Source of the DNA: Phycisphaerae bacterium
GTDB taxonomy: Bacteria; Planctomycetota; Phycisphaerae; UBA1845; Fen-1342
Length of the DNA: 64,000 bases
Assembly (NCBI GenBank): GCA_017999985.1
Contig: JAGNKU010000002.1
Coordinates: forward strand, 186,001-250,000
Reading direction: 5' to 3'
Each line of letters starts with the position of its first letter. Within the stretch, counting starts at the first letter, position 1. This document shows, piece by piece, positions 16,911 to 25,399 of this stretch. The position numbers and the translations under genes are program-made. The notes below the pieces were generated by a model. That model was not told the DNA's origin and did no database searches. It saw nothing but the letters and a program-made list of their open reading frames with translations.

Positions 16911-16922
16911 GCTCGCGCCGAC

Positions 16923-17384
16923 CTATTTGCCCGAGACCGCCACGATGAGCTGATCGTCGCCGTCCAGCGACAGCCCGCCGAAGAGCTGAAACTGCCGGGC
17001 CTTGATCGTCACCGTCGCATTGACCTGCTGCTTGTCCCCCTTCAGCACTTCCACCGCCAGCGTCACCCGCTTGTCGTCGGCCTTCTGCGGCGTGACCTTG
17101 GCTTTGTAGCTGCCGGGCAGCGCGGTCGCGTAGGCCTCGCCGACCTTGGTCGTGCCGGCCGCGCGCTGCTCCAGCTTGAACCCGGTGAACTTGGACTCGC
17201 GCTTCAGCTTGTCTGCAATCTCGCGCAGCTCAGGCGAGATGTCCTTATTCTTGGTCGTCGCGCGGATCGACCAGACCTGCAGGTCCACCGTCTTCGGCGG
17301 GTCCTTCGGCTGAGCGGCCGCCAGCAGCGCGCCGGCGTACACCACCATCAACCCCCAGGCCCAGCGGGACTGTAAACGTGTCAT
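16923..17384 (-). CDS. Small secreted protein of unknown function
   Basis: The family is not recognised. This 153-residue protein has a signal peptide (WGLMVVYAGALLAAAQ) and a mature part with DLQVWSIRATTKNKDISPEL, FTGFKLEQRAAG and a C-terminal strand-rich segment. The start at 17384 is set by an AGGAGGAA ribosome-binding site. It follows the sigma and anti-sigma pair on the same strand with an 88-bp gap, so it may belong to that unit. A periplasmic location is inferred. Confidence 0.7.
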   Translation of the reverse strand: MTRLQSRWAWGLMVVYAGALLAAAQPKDPPKTVDLQVWSIRATTKNKDISPELREIADKLKRESKFTGFKLEQRAAGTTKVGEAYATALPGSYKAKVTPQKADDKRVTLAVEVLKGDKQQVNATVTIKARQFQLFGGLSLDGDDQLIVAVSGK

Positions 17385-17472
17385 GTCGGTTCCTCCTGGC
17401 CTGTACCGCACACCGCGCCCGCGATCCACCCCGGCGGCCTTCCGTCCTGGGGCGGACACGCAGCGCCGGCTT

Positions 17473-17991
17473 TCAGCTCTCATCCGGCAAGATCCAGATC
17501 AGTTTGTAATTGTCATCGCCGCCCGCGACGATGAGCGACGTCATGCCGTCGGGCACCTCCAACGAATCAATCTGCACGTCCGTGGCCAACTGCATCGGCC
17601 AAGCGTCCTCAGTGGGTGATGACGTCGTGCGCCACATGACGGCCAACATCAGGCAGGCCGCGGCCGCGACCAGGGGCTGCCACAGCCGGATCAGACGCCC
17701 GGCGATGCCAGCGTGCGCGCGGCGCTGCGTCAGGGGCGCGGCTGCATCAATGCGCTGCCAGGTAAGATCCCACCTCTGCGCTGGTGGCAGCGCGGCCTGC
17801 TCCGCCGCCTGGAGGGCCGTGGCCAGCTTCGGCTCGGGCGCAGGCGTGCATGCGGCCAACCGCGCGGCGACCCCCGGCTCGTCGTTCAGTACGCGCTCCA
17901 GACGAGCAACCTGCTCGGGAGTGAGTGCGTCGAGATTACCGGCGGCCACCGCCCGCAGCGCCTCGTCCAGGTTGTCGTAATCGCGGCTCAT
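17473..17991 (-). CDS. Putative anti-sigma factor with one membrane helix
   Basis: This 172-residue protein starts MSRDYDNLDEALRAVAAGNLDALTPEQVARLE. Its N-terminal half is helical with DEPGVAARLAAC, a single membrane helix near 110-128 (LVAAAACLMLAVMW) follows, and the tail is short (LIVAGGDDNYKLIWILP). This layout is typical of planctomycete anti-sigma proteins, although no zinc motif is seen. It lies directly downstream of an ECF sigma gene on the same strand. A TTG start at 18036 is also possible. Confidence 0.65.
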   Translation of the reverse strand: MSRDYDNLDEALRAVAAGNLDALTPEQVARLERVLNDEPGVAARLAACTPAPEPKLATALQAAEQAALPPAQRWDLTWQRIDAAAPLTQRRAHAGIAGRLIRLWQPLVAAAACLMLAVMWRTTSSPTEDAWPMQLATDVQIDSLEVPDGMTSLIVAGGDDNYKLIWILPDES

Positions 17992-18058
17992 CCGCTCTCT
18001 CGAATTGGGCACCCGCGACACGCCCGGGGTGCTCAAGTGGCTGGACGGCCCAGCCGCG

Positions 18059-18673
18059 CTAACTATTCTCGCCCTTGCGAGTTACCGGCGCAAGGTCTGG
18101 TAACATATCGTGCAACCTTCGCCGAGCGTGATATAAGCGACTCATCACGGTCCCGATCGGCACGCCCAGCATCTCGGCAATCTCTCCATACGTCACATCA
18201 CCGGTTGCGTAGAGCGCGAATACGGCGCGCTGGTCCGGTGGCAGCGCCTCGATCGCCCGCCGGAGCCGCTCGGCGAGTTCGCCGCGTTCCAGGTCATGCC
18301 CCGGCACGGTCGCCCGGTCGGTGGCCACGGGCTCCGGGCGACGATCCTCGTCATCCCCGGCGAGGGGCACGGCCACTCGCACACGGCGAGCCCGCAGGAC
18401 ATCGAGCGCCCGATTGCTGACGATCCGCAGGAGCCAGGTCTGGAACCCGGACTCTCGTTGGAATTCGCCCAGCCGGTCGAAAGCCCGGATGAAGCTGTCC
18501 TGTACGACATCGAGCGCGTCTTCGGGCCGGCCGGTGATACGGAGCGCCACGCGGTAGGCCGGCTCGCGAAAGCGCTCGAACAGCGTGCGGCGGGCGTCGC
18601 GGTCACCCGCAGCCGCCCGGTCCACAATTTCAGGTTGCGACGTATCGACGAACAGACGATTCACGCTATTCAC
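18059..18673 (-). CDS. ECF-family RNA polymerase sigma factor
   Basis: Region 2 is visible as DRAAAGDRDARRTLFERF, GRPEDALDVVQDSFIRAFDRL and FQTWLLRIVSNRALDVLRARR. Region 4 is visible as IEALPPDQRAVFALYATGDVTYGEIAEMLGVPIGTVMSRLYHARRRL. It is about 204 residues from a GTG at 18673. GTG 18664 is equally possible, since no clear ribosome-binding site chooses between them. The frame extends much further upstream, but that part has no sigma homology. The anti-sigma gene follows, and the secreted repeat protein gene diverges from the other side. Confidence 0.9.
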   Translation of the reverse strand: MNSVNRLFVDTSQPEIVDRAAAGDRDARRTLFERFREPAYRVALRITGRPEDALDVVQDSFIRAFDRLGEFQRESGFQTWLLRIVSNRALDVLRARRVRVAVPLAGDDEDRRPEPVATDRATVPGHDLERGELAERLRRAIEALPPDQRAVFALYATGDVTYGEIAEMLGVPIGTVMSRLYHARRRLHDMLPDLAPVTRKGENS

Positions 18674-18831
18674 GAAAATCCAGAAAAATCGGCGCGCCAC
18701 ACAATACCCGCTCCGGCCGTTGATTTCCCGTCCCCCGGGGGTTGAATAACCGGCCGCCACCCGCCGTCCAATCCCGCGACGAAGGCTCCGGCAACGACGC
18801 ACGGAACCGTGAAGCGAAAAGGAGAAACACC

Positions 18832-19551
18832 ATGAAACGCTCCCTGGCACTTACTGCGGCACTGGCCATCCTGCTCCCCGTGGCCGCCCTCGCTGGCGAC
18901 GCGATCGCCGTCGCGACGAGTTCCAACGGCGGGAGCGCTTCTGCCACGGCGACCGCGGTCGGCAATGCTGACTCGATCGCGATCGCCGGCGCGACCAACG
19001 GCGGTCGCGCGGTGGCCAACAGCACGGCTATCGGCGAACGGAACGGCTACGCCAACAGCCGGGCAGTCGCGACCGCGGATCGGGGCGTGGCGCTCAGCAA
19101 CTCGCTGGCAGACGCGCGCGGCCTCTTTGGCGGCAGCGCCATCGCGGACAGCGAGAGCATCGCCGCGGCGCTGGGCGGCCTGGCAATCAGCAACAGCGCC
19201 GCCATCGCGCAGGGCACGTTGTTCGGGCAGGCCCGCAGCCGATCGACCTCGACCGCGCTGGGCATCTACGGCACGGCGCTGAGCGACAGCCACGCAGGCA
19301 GCCACGGGTACCTTGGCGGCCGCGCGAACAGCAACAGCGATTCCATCGCGACGACCTCGGGCGGTTTCTCGGACAGCCGGACCCGCGTGATCAGCGACGC
19401 CGGCTACCGGGCGAGCGCGATGGCCAATGGCACGGGTATCAGCTCCAGCGGCCGCTGGCGGTACAGCAAGGCCGGTGTGCGGGCCGAAAGCCGTGCGATC
19501 CGCGGCGGTCACAGCGACTCGAACGCGGTGCAGATTCGGATTGAGCCGTAA
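18832..19551 (+). CDS. Secreted Ala/Ser/Asn-rich repetitive protein
   Basis: This 239-residue protein has a signal peptide (LALTAALAILLPVAALA). The mature chain is built almost wholly of short alternating motifs such as SIAIAG, NSTAIGERNG, ALSNSLAD, AISNSAAI and RANSNSDSIA. The alternation of small residues with Ser/Asn every second or third position recalls the head repeats of trimeric autotransporters, or a beta-helix. No membrane anchor or autotransporter barrel is present. The start is set by AAAAGGAG 7 nt upstream. It diverges from the ECF sigma operon, and a strong terminator stands 73 nt downstream of its stop. Function unknown; a surface or extracellular structural protein is likely. 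Confidence 0.75.
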   Translation: MKRSLALTAALAILLPVAALAGDAIAVATSSNGGSASATATAVGNADSIAIAGATNGGRAVANSTAIGERNGYANSRAVATADRGVALSNSLADARGLFGGSAIADSESIAAALGGLAISNSAAIAQGTLFGQARSRSTSTALGIYGTALSDSHAGSHGYLGGRANSNSDSIATTSGGFSDSRTRVISDAGYRASAMANGTGISSSGRWRYSKAGVRAESRAIRGGHSDSNAVQIRIEP

Positions 19552-19624
19552 CACGCCCGGCCGGAGGGCAGCCCGGCGGCAGTGTGTCGCCGGGGCCCTC
19601 CGCGGGGCGCGTCCATAGGTAGAG

Positions 19625-19665
19625 AAAAGCGAGCGTCGGATCCTGGTCCGACGCTCGCGTCTTTT
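19625..19665. terminator. Bidirectional intrinsic terminator
   Basis: A perfect 12-bp stem, GCGAGCGTCGGA (19629-19640) with its complement (19647-19658), has a 6-nt loop. AAAA precedes it and TCTTTT follows. It serves both the plus-strand repeat-protein gene and the convergent minus-strand dehydrogenase gene. Confidence 0.9.
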
Positions 19666-19692
19666 GGGTATCGTGAGAGCGGTCGGCGGGAC

Positions 19693-20496
19693 CTACTTGC
19701 GCTGATTCATGGACTGAAATTCATCGTTGCGCTGCAGGCAGGCCGCCATGAACTTCGGCTCATAGTCGCGCTGCCGGCAGGAATGCACGATCGCATTGCA
19801 GTCCTTCGGCAGGCACTTGCCGGAGAAGCCACGGTTGTCGGGATAGACGAACGTGTGATCGCGGCTGATGCGCGTGTCCGCCAGCCACAGCTCGCGGAGG
19901 ACGTTGAAATCGACGCCGTGCACGCGGGCGATATCGTAGAACTCGTTCACGAATGTGACCTTCACGGCGTAGAACGCGTTCTCCATGTACTTACAGACCT
20001 CGGCGGTGGTCGCATCGGAAAAAAACATGTGGACCATCGAGTTGTAGTAGTGCTTGTAGAAGTCGGCCGCCTTCGACACGTCCTCCGGCGTGCCGCCCAG
20101 CACGAGGAAATCGCGCTCCGCCATGTTGCCGAAGACGTGGGCCGTCGTCTCGCCGAGGTACTCCGGCTGGAAGACGATGTGCTTGTTGTATTGCTTGCAG
20201 AGGCGGTCGGTCGTGCCGGGGGCAACGGTCGAGCGGATGATCATCAGCGGGGCCTGCACCCAGGCGACCGCCTCTTCGACGATGCTCGTGTCGCAGTGGC
20301 CGTCCTCGGCCATCGGCGTGGGGACGCAGATGAAGACGACATCGCAGCGGTTGATCGCGTCCCTGTTGTTGGCCAGTTCCTTCTTGTACGGGTCGTAGAC
20401 GATCGTGTCCGGGCCGCAAAGCTTGACCGTCGCCCCACCGACGACGCCGCCACCAACCACACCAACCTTGGGTTTCGCCACAGGTACACTCTCCAC
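19693..20496 (-). CDS. UDP-glucose/GDP-mannose dehydrogenase-like protein, short form
   Basis: This 267-residue protein has an N-terminal Rossmann domain (KVGVVGGGVVGGATV, VFICVPTPM, STVAPGTTD, FQPEYLGE). The central domain has AEVCKYMENAFYAVKVTFVNE and the catalytic-cysteine motif GKCLPKD. Full-length family members are about 430 residues, and the C-terminal UDP-binding domain is absent. The gene ends at a proper stop followed by a strong terminator, so this looks like a genuine short form and not a break. It would oxidise a nucleotide sugar to a uronate if a partner supplied the missing site. Substrate not predictable. Confidence 0.85.
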   Translation of the reverse strand: MESVPVAKPKVGVVGGGVVGGATVKLCGPDTIVYDPYKKELANNRDAINRCDVVFICVPTPMAEDGHCDTSIVEEAVAWVQAPLMIIRSTVAPGTTDRLCKQYNKHIVFQPEYLGETTAHVFGNMAERDFLVLGGTPEDVSKAADFYKHYYNSMVHMFFSDATTAEVCKYMENAFYAVKVTFVNEFYDIARVHGVDFNVLRELWLADTRISRDHTFVYPDNRGFSGKCLPKDCNAIVHSCRQRDYEPKFMAACLQRNDEFQSMNQRK

Positions 20497-20659
20497 TCAG
20501 CCTACACGGGAAGCGTCCAGCGCACTCGCACACCAGTCCTGACGCCCGCAGGAACCCATTTCGATATCCGTTTCGGCGCGCGCGGTCAACCCCGGCGGGT
20601 CTGAATCGCGTGCCGGGCGTCGCGGGGGCGTGTCGGACGAGCCCAACTGGGCGGGCGCG

Positions 20660-21304
20660 CTACGTGTAGACCGGCGGCGGCGGCGGGAGCGGCGTGAAGT
20701 GAGCTGCGCAGCGTGGCTCGTATTCGCGCGGGCCCCCTACCATCTGTCCGCCGACGACCGGAACCATGCGCTGCGAGAACCGGGCCGGCACACCGCACTG
20801 GGTGCACGACACCGTCAGCAATTCCACCTCGTCCGCGAAATCCCGCAATTCCGGCAGCGGCGGAAAATCCTGGCCCCACGCGTCATGGTCGATGCCAGCG
20901 ACGATGACCAGCGTGCCGGTGGCGAGGAGTTGTCGACACACAGGTACCAGCGCCCGCCCGAAGAACTGGGCTTCATCGATGGCGATGACCGGTGGCGTAC
21001 TCCCGACCGTCCCCCGTGCTAAGCGAAATTCCTCCCCCCGCCCGCTCCCTGCGTGGCCGGGGAGTATGCTCGCGGCCAGCTCTGCTGCCTCGCTGACGGG
21101 TGTAGACGGAAATGACCGCCCGTCGTGGGTCATCAGGCGATACGGATCGTACCGCACGTCAAGACGGTGCTTGAACACGCGAACGTCCGCGCCCGCCGCC
21201 GTTGCCGCCAGCGCACGGTCAATCAGCCGCGCGGTCTTGCCAGCAAACATGCAGCCACAGATGACGACGAGGCGTCCGGGATGCTGCGCCGCGTGGTTCG
21301 ACAT
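20660..21304 (-). CDS. tdk: Thymidine kinase (type II)
   Basis: This 214-residue enzyme phosphorylates thymidine for DNA precursor salvage. It has a P-loop (CGCMFAGKT), the DEAQFF motif, a lasso-type substrate loop, and CTQCG as half of the structural zinc site, with a late Cys in RCAAHF. The start at 21304 overlaps the stop of the upstream BtpA-like gene as ATGA. The C-terminus ends in a Pro-rich PLPPPPPVYT tail. Confidence 0.9.
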   Translation of the reverse strand: MSNHAAQHPGRLVVICGCMFAGKTARLIDRALAATAAGADVRVFKHRLDVRYDPYRLMTHDGRSFPSTPVSEAAELAASILPGHAGSGRGEEFRLARGTVGSTPPVIAIDEAQFFGRALVPVCRQLLATGTLVIVAGIDHDAWGQDFPPLPELRDFADEVELLTVSCTQCGVPARFSQRMVPVVGGQMVGGPREYEPRCAAHFTPLPPPPPVYT

Positions 21305-22134
21305 CAGGCATCGCCCCGTCGGACCTGATCGCGCAACAAGGCCACGGCGTCCAGGAACCGGGCCACGCGTGCTGGGTCGATCTCGTTCGCCCAGAGGCCA
21401 CCGGCCTTGAAGTACGAGCCGACGATGAACACGTCCGCGTGGGGCCAGAGAGCGGGCAGATTCTCCGGCGTCAGGCCGGAGCCGATGCACACCGGCAGAC
21501 GGACCGCGTGCCGCACGGTCTCCACGTCGCTGACCGCCGTCGGCTGGCCGGTGGCCGCGCCAGTCACGACGATGCCGTCGGCGCCGAAGAACTCCGTCGT
21601 TTTCGCCGCCTCGGCCAGCGAGACATCCGCGGTGATCGCATGGCTCGAGTGCTTCTTCTTCACGTCCGCGACGAGGCCAATGTGCTCGGCGCCGATCTGC
21701 CGGCGATAACGCAGCAACGGCCCCGCCTCTGCCGTTGGCATCAAGCCTTCGTCAGCGACATGCGCGTACGCGAAGTTCTCGACGCGGGCATACGACGCCC
21801 CGCACGCCAGCGCGACCGCCAGGGCTTCGCGATTGGCCGCGGCGAGGATTTGCACGCCCAGCGGCAGCGGGCTTTCGCGGCGGACGGCGAGTCCGACAGC
21901 GGTCAGCGCAGCGGTGATCTCCGGACCGACCTGGCCACAGAGGTACGGCACGTCGTGCATGTTCTCGATCAGCAGGCCGTCGACGCCGGCGCGCGTGTAC
22001 AGGGCCGCCTCGGCAACGGCGCGCGCAACGATCTGCTCCATCGACTCGCCGTGCCGGGGCGTGCCGGGCAGGGCGTGCACGTGAATCATGCCGACGATCG
22101 CCTGGGGTTGCTGGAACAGCGCGCGCAGGTCCAC
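21304..22134 (-). CDS. BtpA/SgcQ-family TIM-barrel protein
   Basis: This 276-residue protein has VGMIHVHALPGTPRH, GVDGLLIENMHDVPYL, ARVENFAYAHVADEG, ADVKKKHSSHAI and DGIVVTGAATGQPT, all typical of the BtpA/SgcQ family. BtpA is linked to photosystem I stability in cyanobacteria. In other bacteria the family is of uncertain function and may act on nucleosides or sugar phosphates. Translational coupling to tdk hints at a nucleoside-related role here, which is inference. Confidence 0.88.
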   Translation of the reverse strand: MDLRALFQQPQAIVGMIHVHALPGTPRHGESMEQIVARAVAEAALYTRAGVDGLLIENMHDVPYLCGQVGPEITAALTAVGLAVRRESPLPLGVQILAAANREALAVALACGASYARVENFAYAHVADEGLMPTAEAGPLLRYRRQIGAEHIGLVADVKKKHSSHAITADVSLAEAAKTTEFFGADGIVVTGAATGQPTAVSDVETVRHAVRLPVCIGSGLTPENLPALWPHADVFIVGSYFKAGGLWANEIDPARVARFLDAVALLRDQVRRGDA

Positions 22135-22248
22135 GGGGTCTCCTTGACAGAGGGTCCAGCGCCTCAGCGTAGTGCCTCGGGGCCGATCCGCAAGCGGTAC
22201 GGCTGGTGCGCCGGCTTATTGAAAGTCCGTCATAAGAGGCTTGGTGTG

Positions 22249-22295
22249 GGCGTCCCGCCCGTCGCAAGAGCGGGCCAGATGCGCGTACCACCCAT
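22249..22295. repeat. Dispersed repeat copy (GGCGTCCCGCCCGTCG ... CGTACCACCCAT)
   Basis: This copy shares GGCGTCCCGCCCGTCG, then a variable loop, then AGATGCNCGTACCACCC with the region at 39966-40035. It lies in the 300-bp spacer between the BtpA-like gene and the lipoprotein gene. The rest of that spacer holds no gene I can support. Confidence 0.7.
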
Positions 22296-22370
22296 GTCGG
22301 AGTCATTGTGCGGCGCCATGCTCGCGCGGCCGGACGGTCGGGAGGGCCCCCATCCTCCGCGTGTCGAGTG

Positions 22371-22398
22371 TGTCTAAAACGGTATATTGGGGTATACT
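22371..22398 (+). promoter_or_regulatory. Possible promoter of the lipoprotein gene
   Basis: TGTCTA (22371-22376) and TATACT (22393-22398) are separated by 16 nt. The -10 box is good and the -35 is weak. Confidence 0.4.
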
Positions 22399-22435
22399 GC
22401 CGACGGCTGAGCTGGCCGGCACAGGAGCATTGTGC

Positions 22436-22798
22436 ATGAAACTGCGAGTCTTGGGTGTTCTCGTCGGTCTGGGTGTGCTCGTCGCCGCCACCGCCTGCAC
22501 ACGCGCATTCACGAAGGACCGGTTCGAGCTGATCCAGGTGGGCGTGGACGACCGCACGGATGTGCGTGAGATCCTCGGGAAACCCACCGCGGACCTGAAC
22601 GACCAGTGGTTCTTCGACGACGTCGATCGGCACTACTCCGCCGTCGTTTTCTTCGATCCAAACGGGCGCGTGAGCGGCAAGGAATGGATGGACGCCCGCA
22701 GCGGTGCCTGGGAAGGCCGCAACCCCAACGCCAATGAGCCGCCGCAGGGCGACGTCCGCGAGCGGACCACGAAGACCCGCCGGATCGACGACGACTAG
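22436..22798 (+). CDS. Small lipoprotein, SmpA/BamE-like fold
   Basis: This 120-residue protein has a lipoprotein signal (LGVLVGLGVLVAATAC, lipobox AATAC). A short domain follows (FELIQVGVDDRTDVREILGKPT, then WFFDDVDRHYSAVVFFDPNGRV) that matches the pattern of the SmpA/OmlA (BamE) fold: a helix ending in a G-x-P turn and then three strands. BamE belongs to the outer-membrane protein assembly machine, but many proteins share the fold and no other bam gene is here. The ribosome-binding site is AGGAGC. Confidence 0.65.
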   Translation: MKLRVLGVLVGLGVLVAATACTRAFTKDRFELIQVGVDDRTDVREILGKPTADLNDQWFFDDVDRHYSAVVFFDPNGRVSGKEWMDARSGAWEGRNPNANEPPQGDVRERTTKTRRIDDD

Positions 22799-22825
22799 GC
22801 GGCGGCCCGATAGCGCACGTACGTC

Positions 22826-24094
22826 ATGACGACGTCGCATCTGGACCGCGTTCGCGACTTCTTCGGCCTGCGCCGCGGCATTGTCGGGCTGCTGGCCATG
22901 GTCATCCTCGTCGGACTCGGCGAGAAGATGGCCGAGCGGTTTCTGCCGGTCTACCTCATTGCACTGGGCGGGGGCGTCCTGTCGGTTGGGCTCCTTAACG
23001 GGCTCGATAACCTGCTATCGGCGTTGTACTCCCTGCCGGGCGGATATCTGTCCGACCGCTACGGCACCAAACGCGCCCTGCTGCTCTTCAACCTGCTCGC
23101 GATGGCCGGGTTTCTCGTCGTGATCCTCATTCCGGCCTGGCCAGCCGTGATCGGCGCGTCGTTCCTGTTCCTGTCGTGGACGGCCATCTCGCTGCCGGCA
23201 AGCATGAGCCTGGTCGCGCAGGCCGTGCCCGCGACGAAACGCACGATGGGCGTGTCGATGCACTCGCTCGTCCGCCGCGTGCCAATGGCGCTCGGCCCCG
23301 TCATTGGCGGGCTGTTCATCGACCAGTGGGGCGAGACGACCGGCGTGCGGCTGGCGTTCATCGCCGCGCTGGTACTGGCCGGCGTCGCGATCTTGCTCCA
23401 ACAGGCATTGATTCCGGCCGATGCGCCTGCGGCCAGCGGCAGCCCGGCCGCGCCGCACCATCCACTCCGCGTCCTGCGCGCGATGCATCCCGACCTGCGC
23501 AATCTGCTCGTGTCCGACATCCTGATTCGCTTCTGCGAGCAGATCCCCTACGCGTTTGTCGTGATCTGGTGCCTGAAGACGATCGCCGACCCCGTCGGCG
23601 CGCTCGAGTTCGGTCTGCTCACGACGGTCGAGATGGTCACGGCGATGCTGGTCTACATCCCGGTCGCATACCTCGCCGACCACAGCGCGAAGAAGCCCTA
23701 CGTCCTGATGACCTTCGTGTTCTTCACACTCTTTCCGCTCGCGCTGCTGTTGTGCCAGTCGTTCTGGCCGCTGGTGGCCGCGTTCGTGCTGCGCGGCTTG
23801 AAGGAATTCGGCGAGGCCCCGCGCAAGGCGCTGATCATGGACCTCGCCCCCGAGGACCAGAAGGCACTCACGTTCGGCGTGTACTACCTGGTTCGCGACT
23901 CCATCGTCGCGCTGGCCGCGTTCGCCGGCGGCCTGCTCTGGATGCACAGCCCGGAGGCCAACTTCCTGACCGCGTTCGGATGCGGGGCTGTGGGCACTCT
24001 GTGGTTTGCGCTGCGCGGGGGGCGCGCTCGGATCACGCGGGACACACGCGCGCCGCGCGCCGCGGAGTCAGGCCCGGCGTCGCATTCTTCGTAG
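22826..24094 (+). CDS. MFS transporter
   Basis: This 422-residue protein has about 12 membrane helices and the MFS loop 2-3 signature DRYGTKRALL after GGYLS. RRVPMALGPVIGGLFIDQWG is a second typical stretch. It is probably a drug or metabolite exporter; the substrate is not predictable. It follows the lipoprotein gene by 27 nt and is likely co-transcribed. The C-terminal tail after residue 400 is basic and Ala/Arg-rich. Confidence 0.9.
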   Translation: MTTSHLDRVRDFFGLRRGIVGLLAMVILVGLGEKMAERFLPVYLIALGGGVLSVGLLNGLDNLLSALYSLPGGYLSDRYGTKRALLLFNLLAMAGFLVVILIPAWPAVIGASFLFLSWTAISLPASMSLVAQAVPATKRTMGVSMHSLVRRVPMALGPVIGGLFIDQWGETTGVRLAFIAALVLAGVAILLQQALIPADAPAASGSPAAPHHPLRVLRAMHPDLRNLLVSDILIRFCEQIPYAFVVIWCLKTIADPVGALEFGLLTTVEMVTAMLVYIPVAYLADHSAKKPYVLMTFVFFTLFPLALLLCQSFWPLVAAFVLRGLKEFGEAPRKALIMDLAPEDQKALTFGVYYLVRDSIVALAAFAGGLLWMHSPEANFLTAFGCGAVGTLWFALRGGRARITRDTRAPRAAESGPASHSS

Positions 24095-24199
24095 GGCGGT
24101 CATGCCGGGCGACGACCTCCTCCATGACACGAAATTGCGGTGCAGGCCGCGTCGCCGGTCCGGCCTCTCGACGCCCCCGGACCGCGTTCACCCCGCGCC

Positions 24200-25399
24200 T
24201 TACGGCTTGGCCTGGGTAACGCGCGCGTACTCGCCACCATCAAAGAAGTCCGGGGGCAGCTCGAGCACTTCCGCCGCGTGACGGATGCGGCCCCACGCAA
24301 TCTGGGCGTCATGGGCCAGGCGTTCGAGGGCCTGGGCACGGGTGATTTCACCGCTGCGAACGACGTTGGCCACGTAAGCGTCCGTGTACGACGCCCCCAT
24401 CGTCTTGAGGAACATGAAGTTCTTCAACTCGGCAAACGAGCAGTCGGCACGCCAGTCCGTGATGCAGTCCGGCGGACGCTCCCAGCCCAGCTCCCGACGG
24501 ATGATGTCCATGCATTGCGCTTCGTCGTAATCCATCAGGAAAAAGTAGTCCACGCACTGCACGTCGCGGTAGCGGAGCTGCAGGTAATTGGTGTGCGGCG
24601 TTATGTAGAGCAGCGCTGCTTTGGCACCCACGGGCACGTGGCGGAGAACGCGTGGGCACTTGAGCAGCAGTGACATCCCGCGCTGAAAGACACGCAGCAT
24701 CTTGCGCCCTTGCGCCATGAAGCTGTGCGCGGCCGCGGTTTCGTCGCTGGCCGTGTACGCCGGCAGAAACTGCACTTCCTCGTGCTTCGTGCCGCCCAAC
24801 ACGATCGTGGGCACCCGGTGGTCCCGCGCCACGCGGAAGAGTTCCCGATGGACCAGCTTGCACACGGCGCAGGAAAGATTGATCAGTTCAGACGTCGGAT
24901 GCCGGCGCCAAAGCAGTGTGCAGTCGCGCGCGACCCGCACATGGTGTGCCTGGCTGATGTCGGCCTCAACCAGCGTCGCACCAACGATCTTCACGGCCCG
25001 CCGCACGTTGGCGTCAATTACGTCCGACGTGAACGGCGTGCGGTAGTAGACGACCAGGCAGCGCAGCCCGTGCTCGCGCGCCAGCTTGTACAGCAGGTAC
25101 GTGCTGTCACGTCCGCCGCTCAGACCCACCACACAATCGTGGGAGCAACCGGCCGCCCGGGCGCGGATGTCGGCCAGCCAGTCCGCCAGCGAGACCGGCG
25201 GACGATCGTCGCTCTTGTGTTGCACCGAAGCGGCCGGACCCGCCCTGCATACGCCACAGCGGCCCTGCGCATCGAACTCGATCCCCCGGAGTGTCCGCGG
25301 CAGGACACACGCCGTGCACCGGCCTAACGTCTCCGGCTGATAGGTGGACAAGTCGTGCAACTGCAGATTGCCCAGCGATTCTGATGTGGCGCCAGCCAA
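24200..25399 (-). CDS. N-acetyl sugar amidotransferase-like PP-loop protein
   Basis: This protein of about 399 residues has a zinc-knuckle start (RCTACVLPRT, then GRCGVC) and the ATP-pyrophosphatase loop GLSGGRDSTYLLYKLA. INLSCAVCKLVHREL, GGTKHEEVQFLP and a long helical C-terminus follow. This matches the WbpG/PseA-type amidotransferases that turn a nucleotide-sugar carboxyl or acetamido group into an amide or amidine in O-antigen or flagellin glycan synthesis. The start is uncertain. TTG 25399 after an AGGTG site gives the family-like N-terminus; ATG 25603 would add 68 unrelated residues. No other nonulosonate gene adjoins it. Confidence 0.82.
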   Translation of the reverse strand: MAGATSESLGNLQLHDLSTYQPETLGRCTACVLPRTLRGIEFDAQGRCGVCRAGPAASVQHKSDDRPPVSLADWLADIRARAAGCSHDCVVGLSGGRDSTYLLYKLAREHGLRCLVVYYRTPFTSDVIDANVRRAVKIVGATLVEADISQAHHVRVARDCTLLWRRHPTSELINLSCAVCKLVHRELFRVARDHRVPTIVLGGTKHEEVQFLPAYTASDETAAAHSFMAQGRKMLRVFQRGMSLLLKCPRVLRHVPVGAKAALLYITPHTNYLQLRYRDVQCVDYFFLMDYDEAQCMDIIRRELGWERPPDCITDWRADCSFAELKNFMFLKTMGASYTDAYVANVVRSGEITRAQALERLAHDAQIAWGRIRHAAEVLELPPDFFDGGEYARVTQAKP

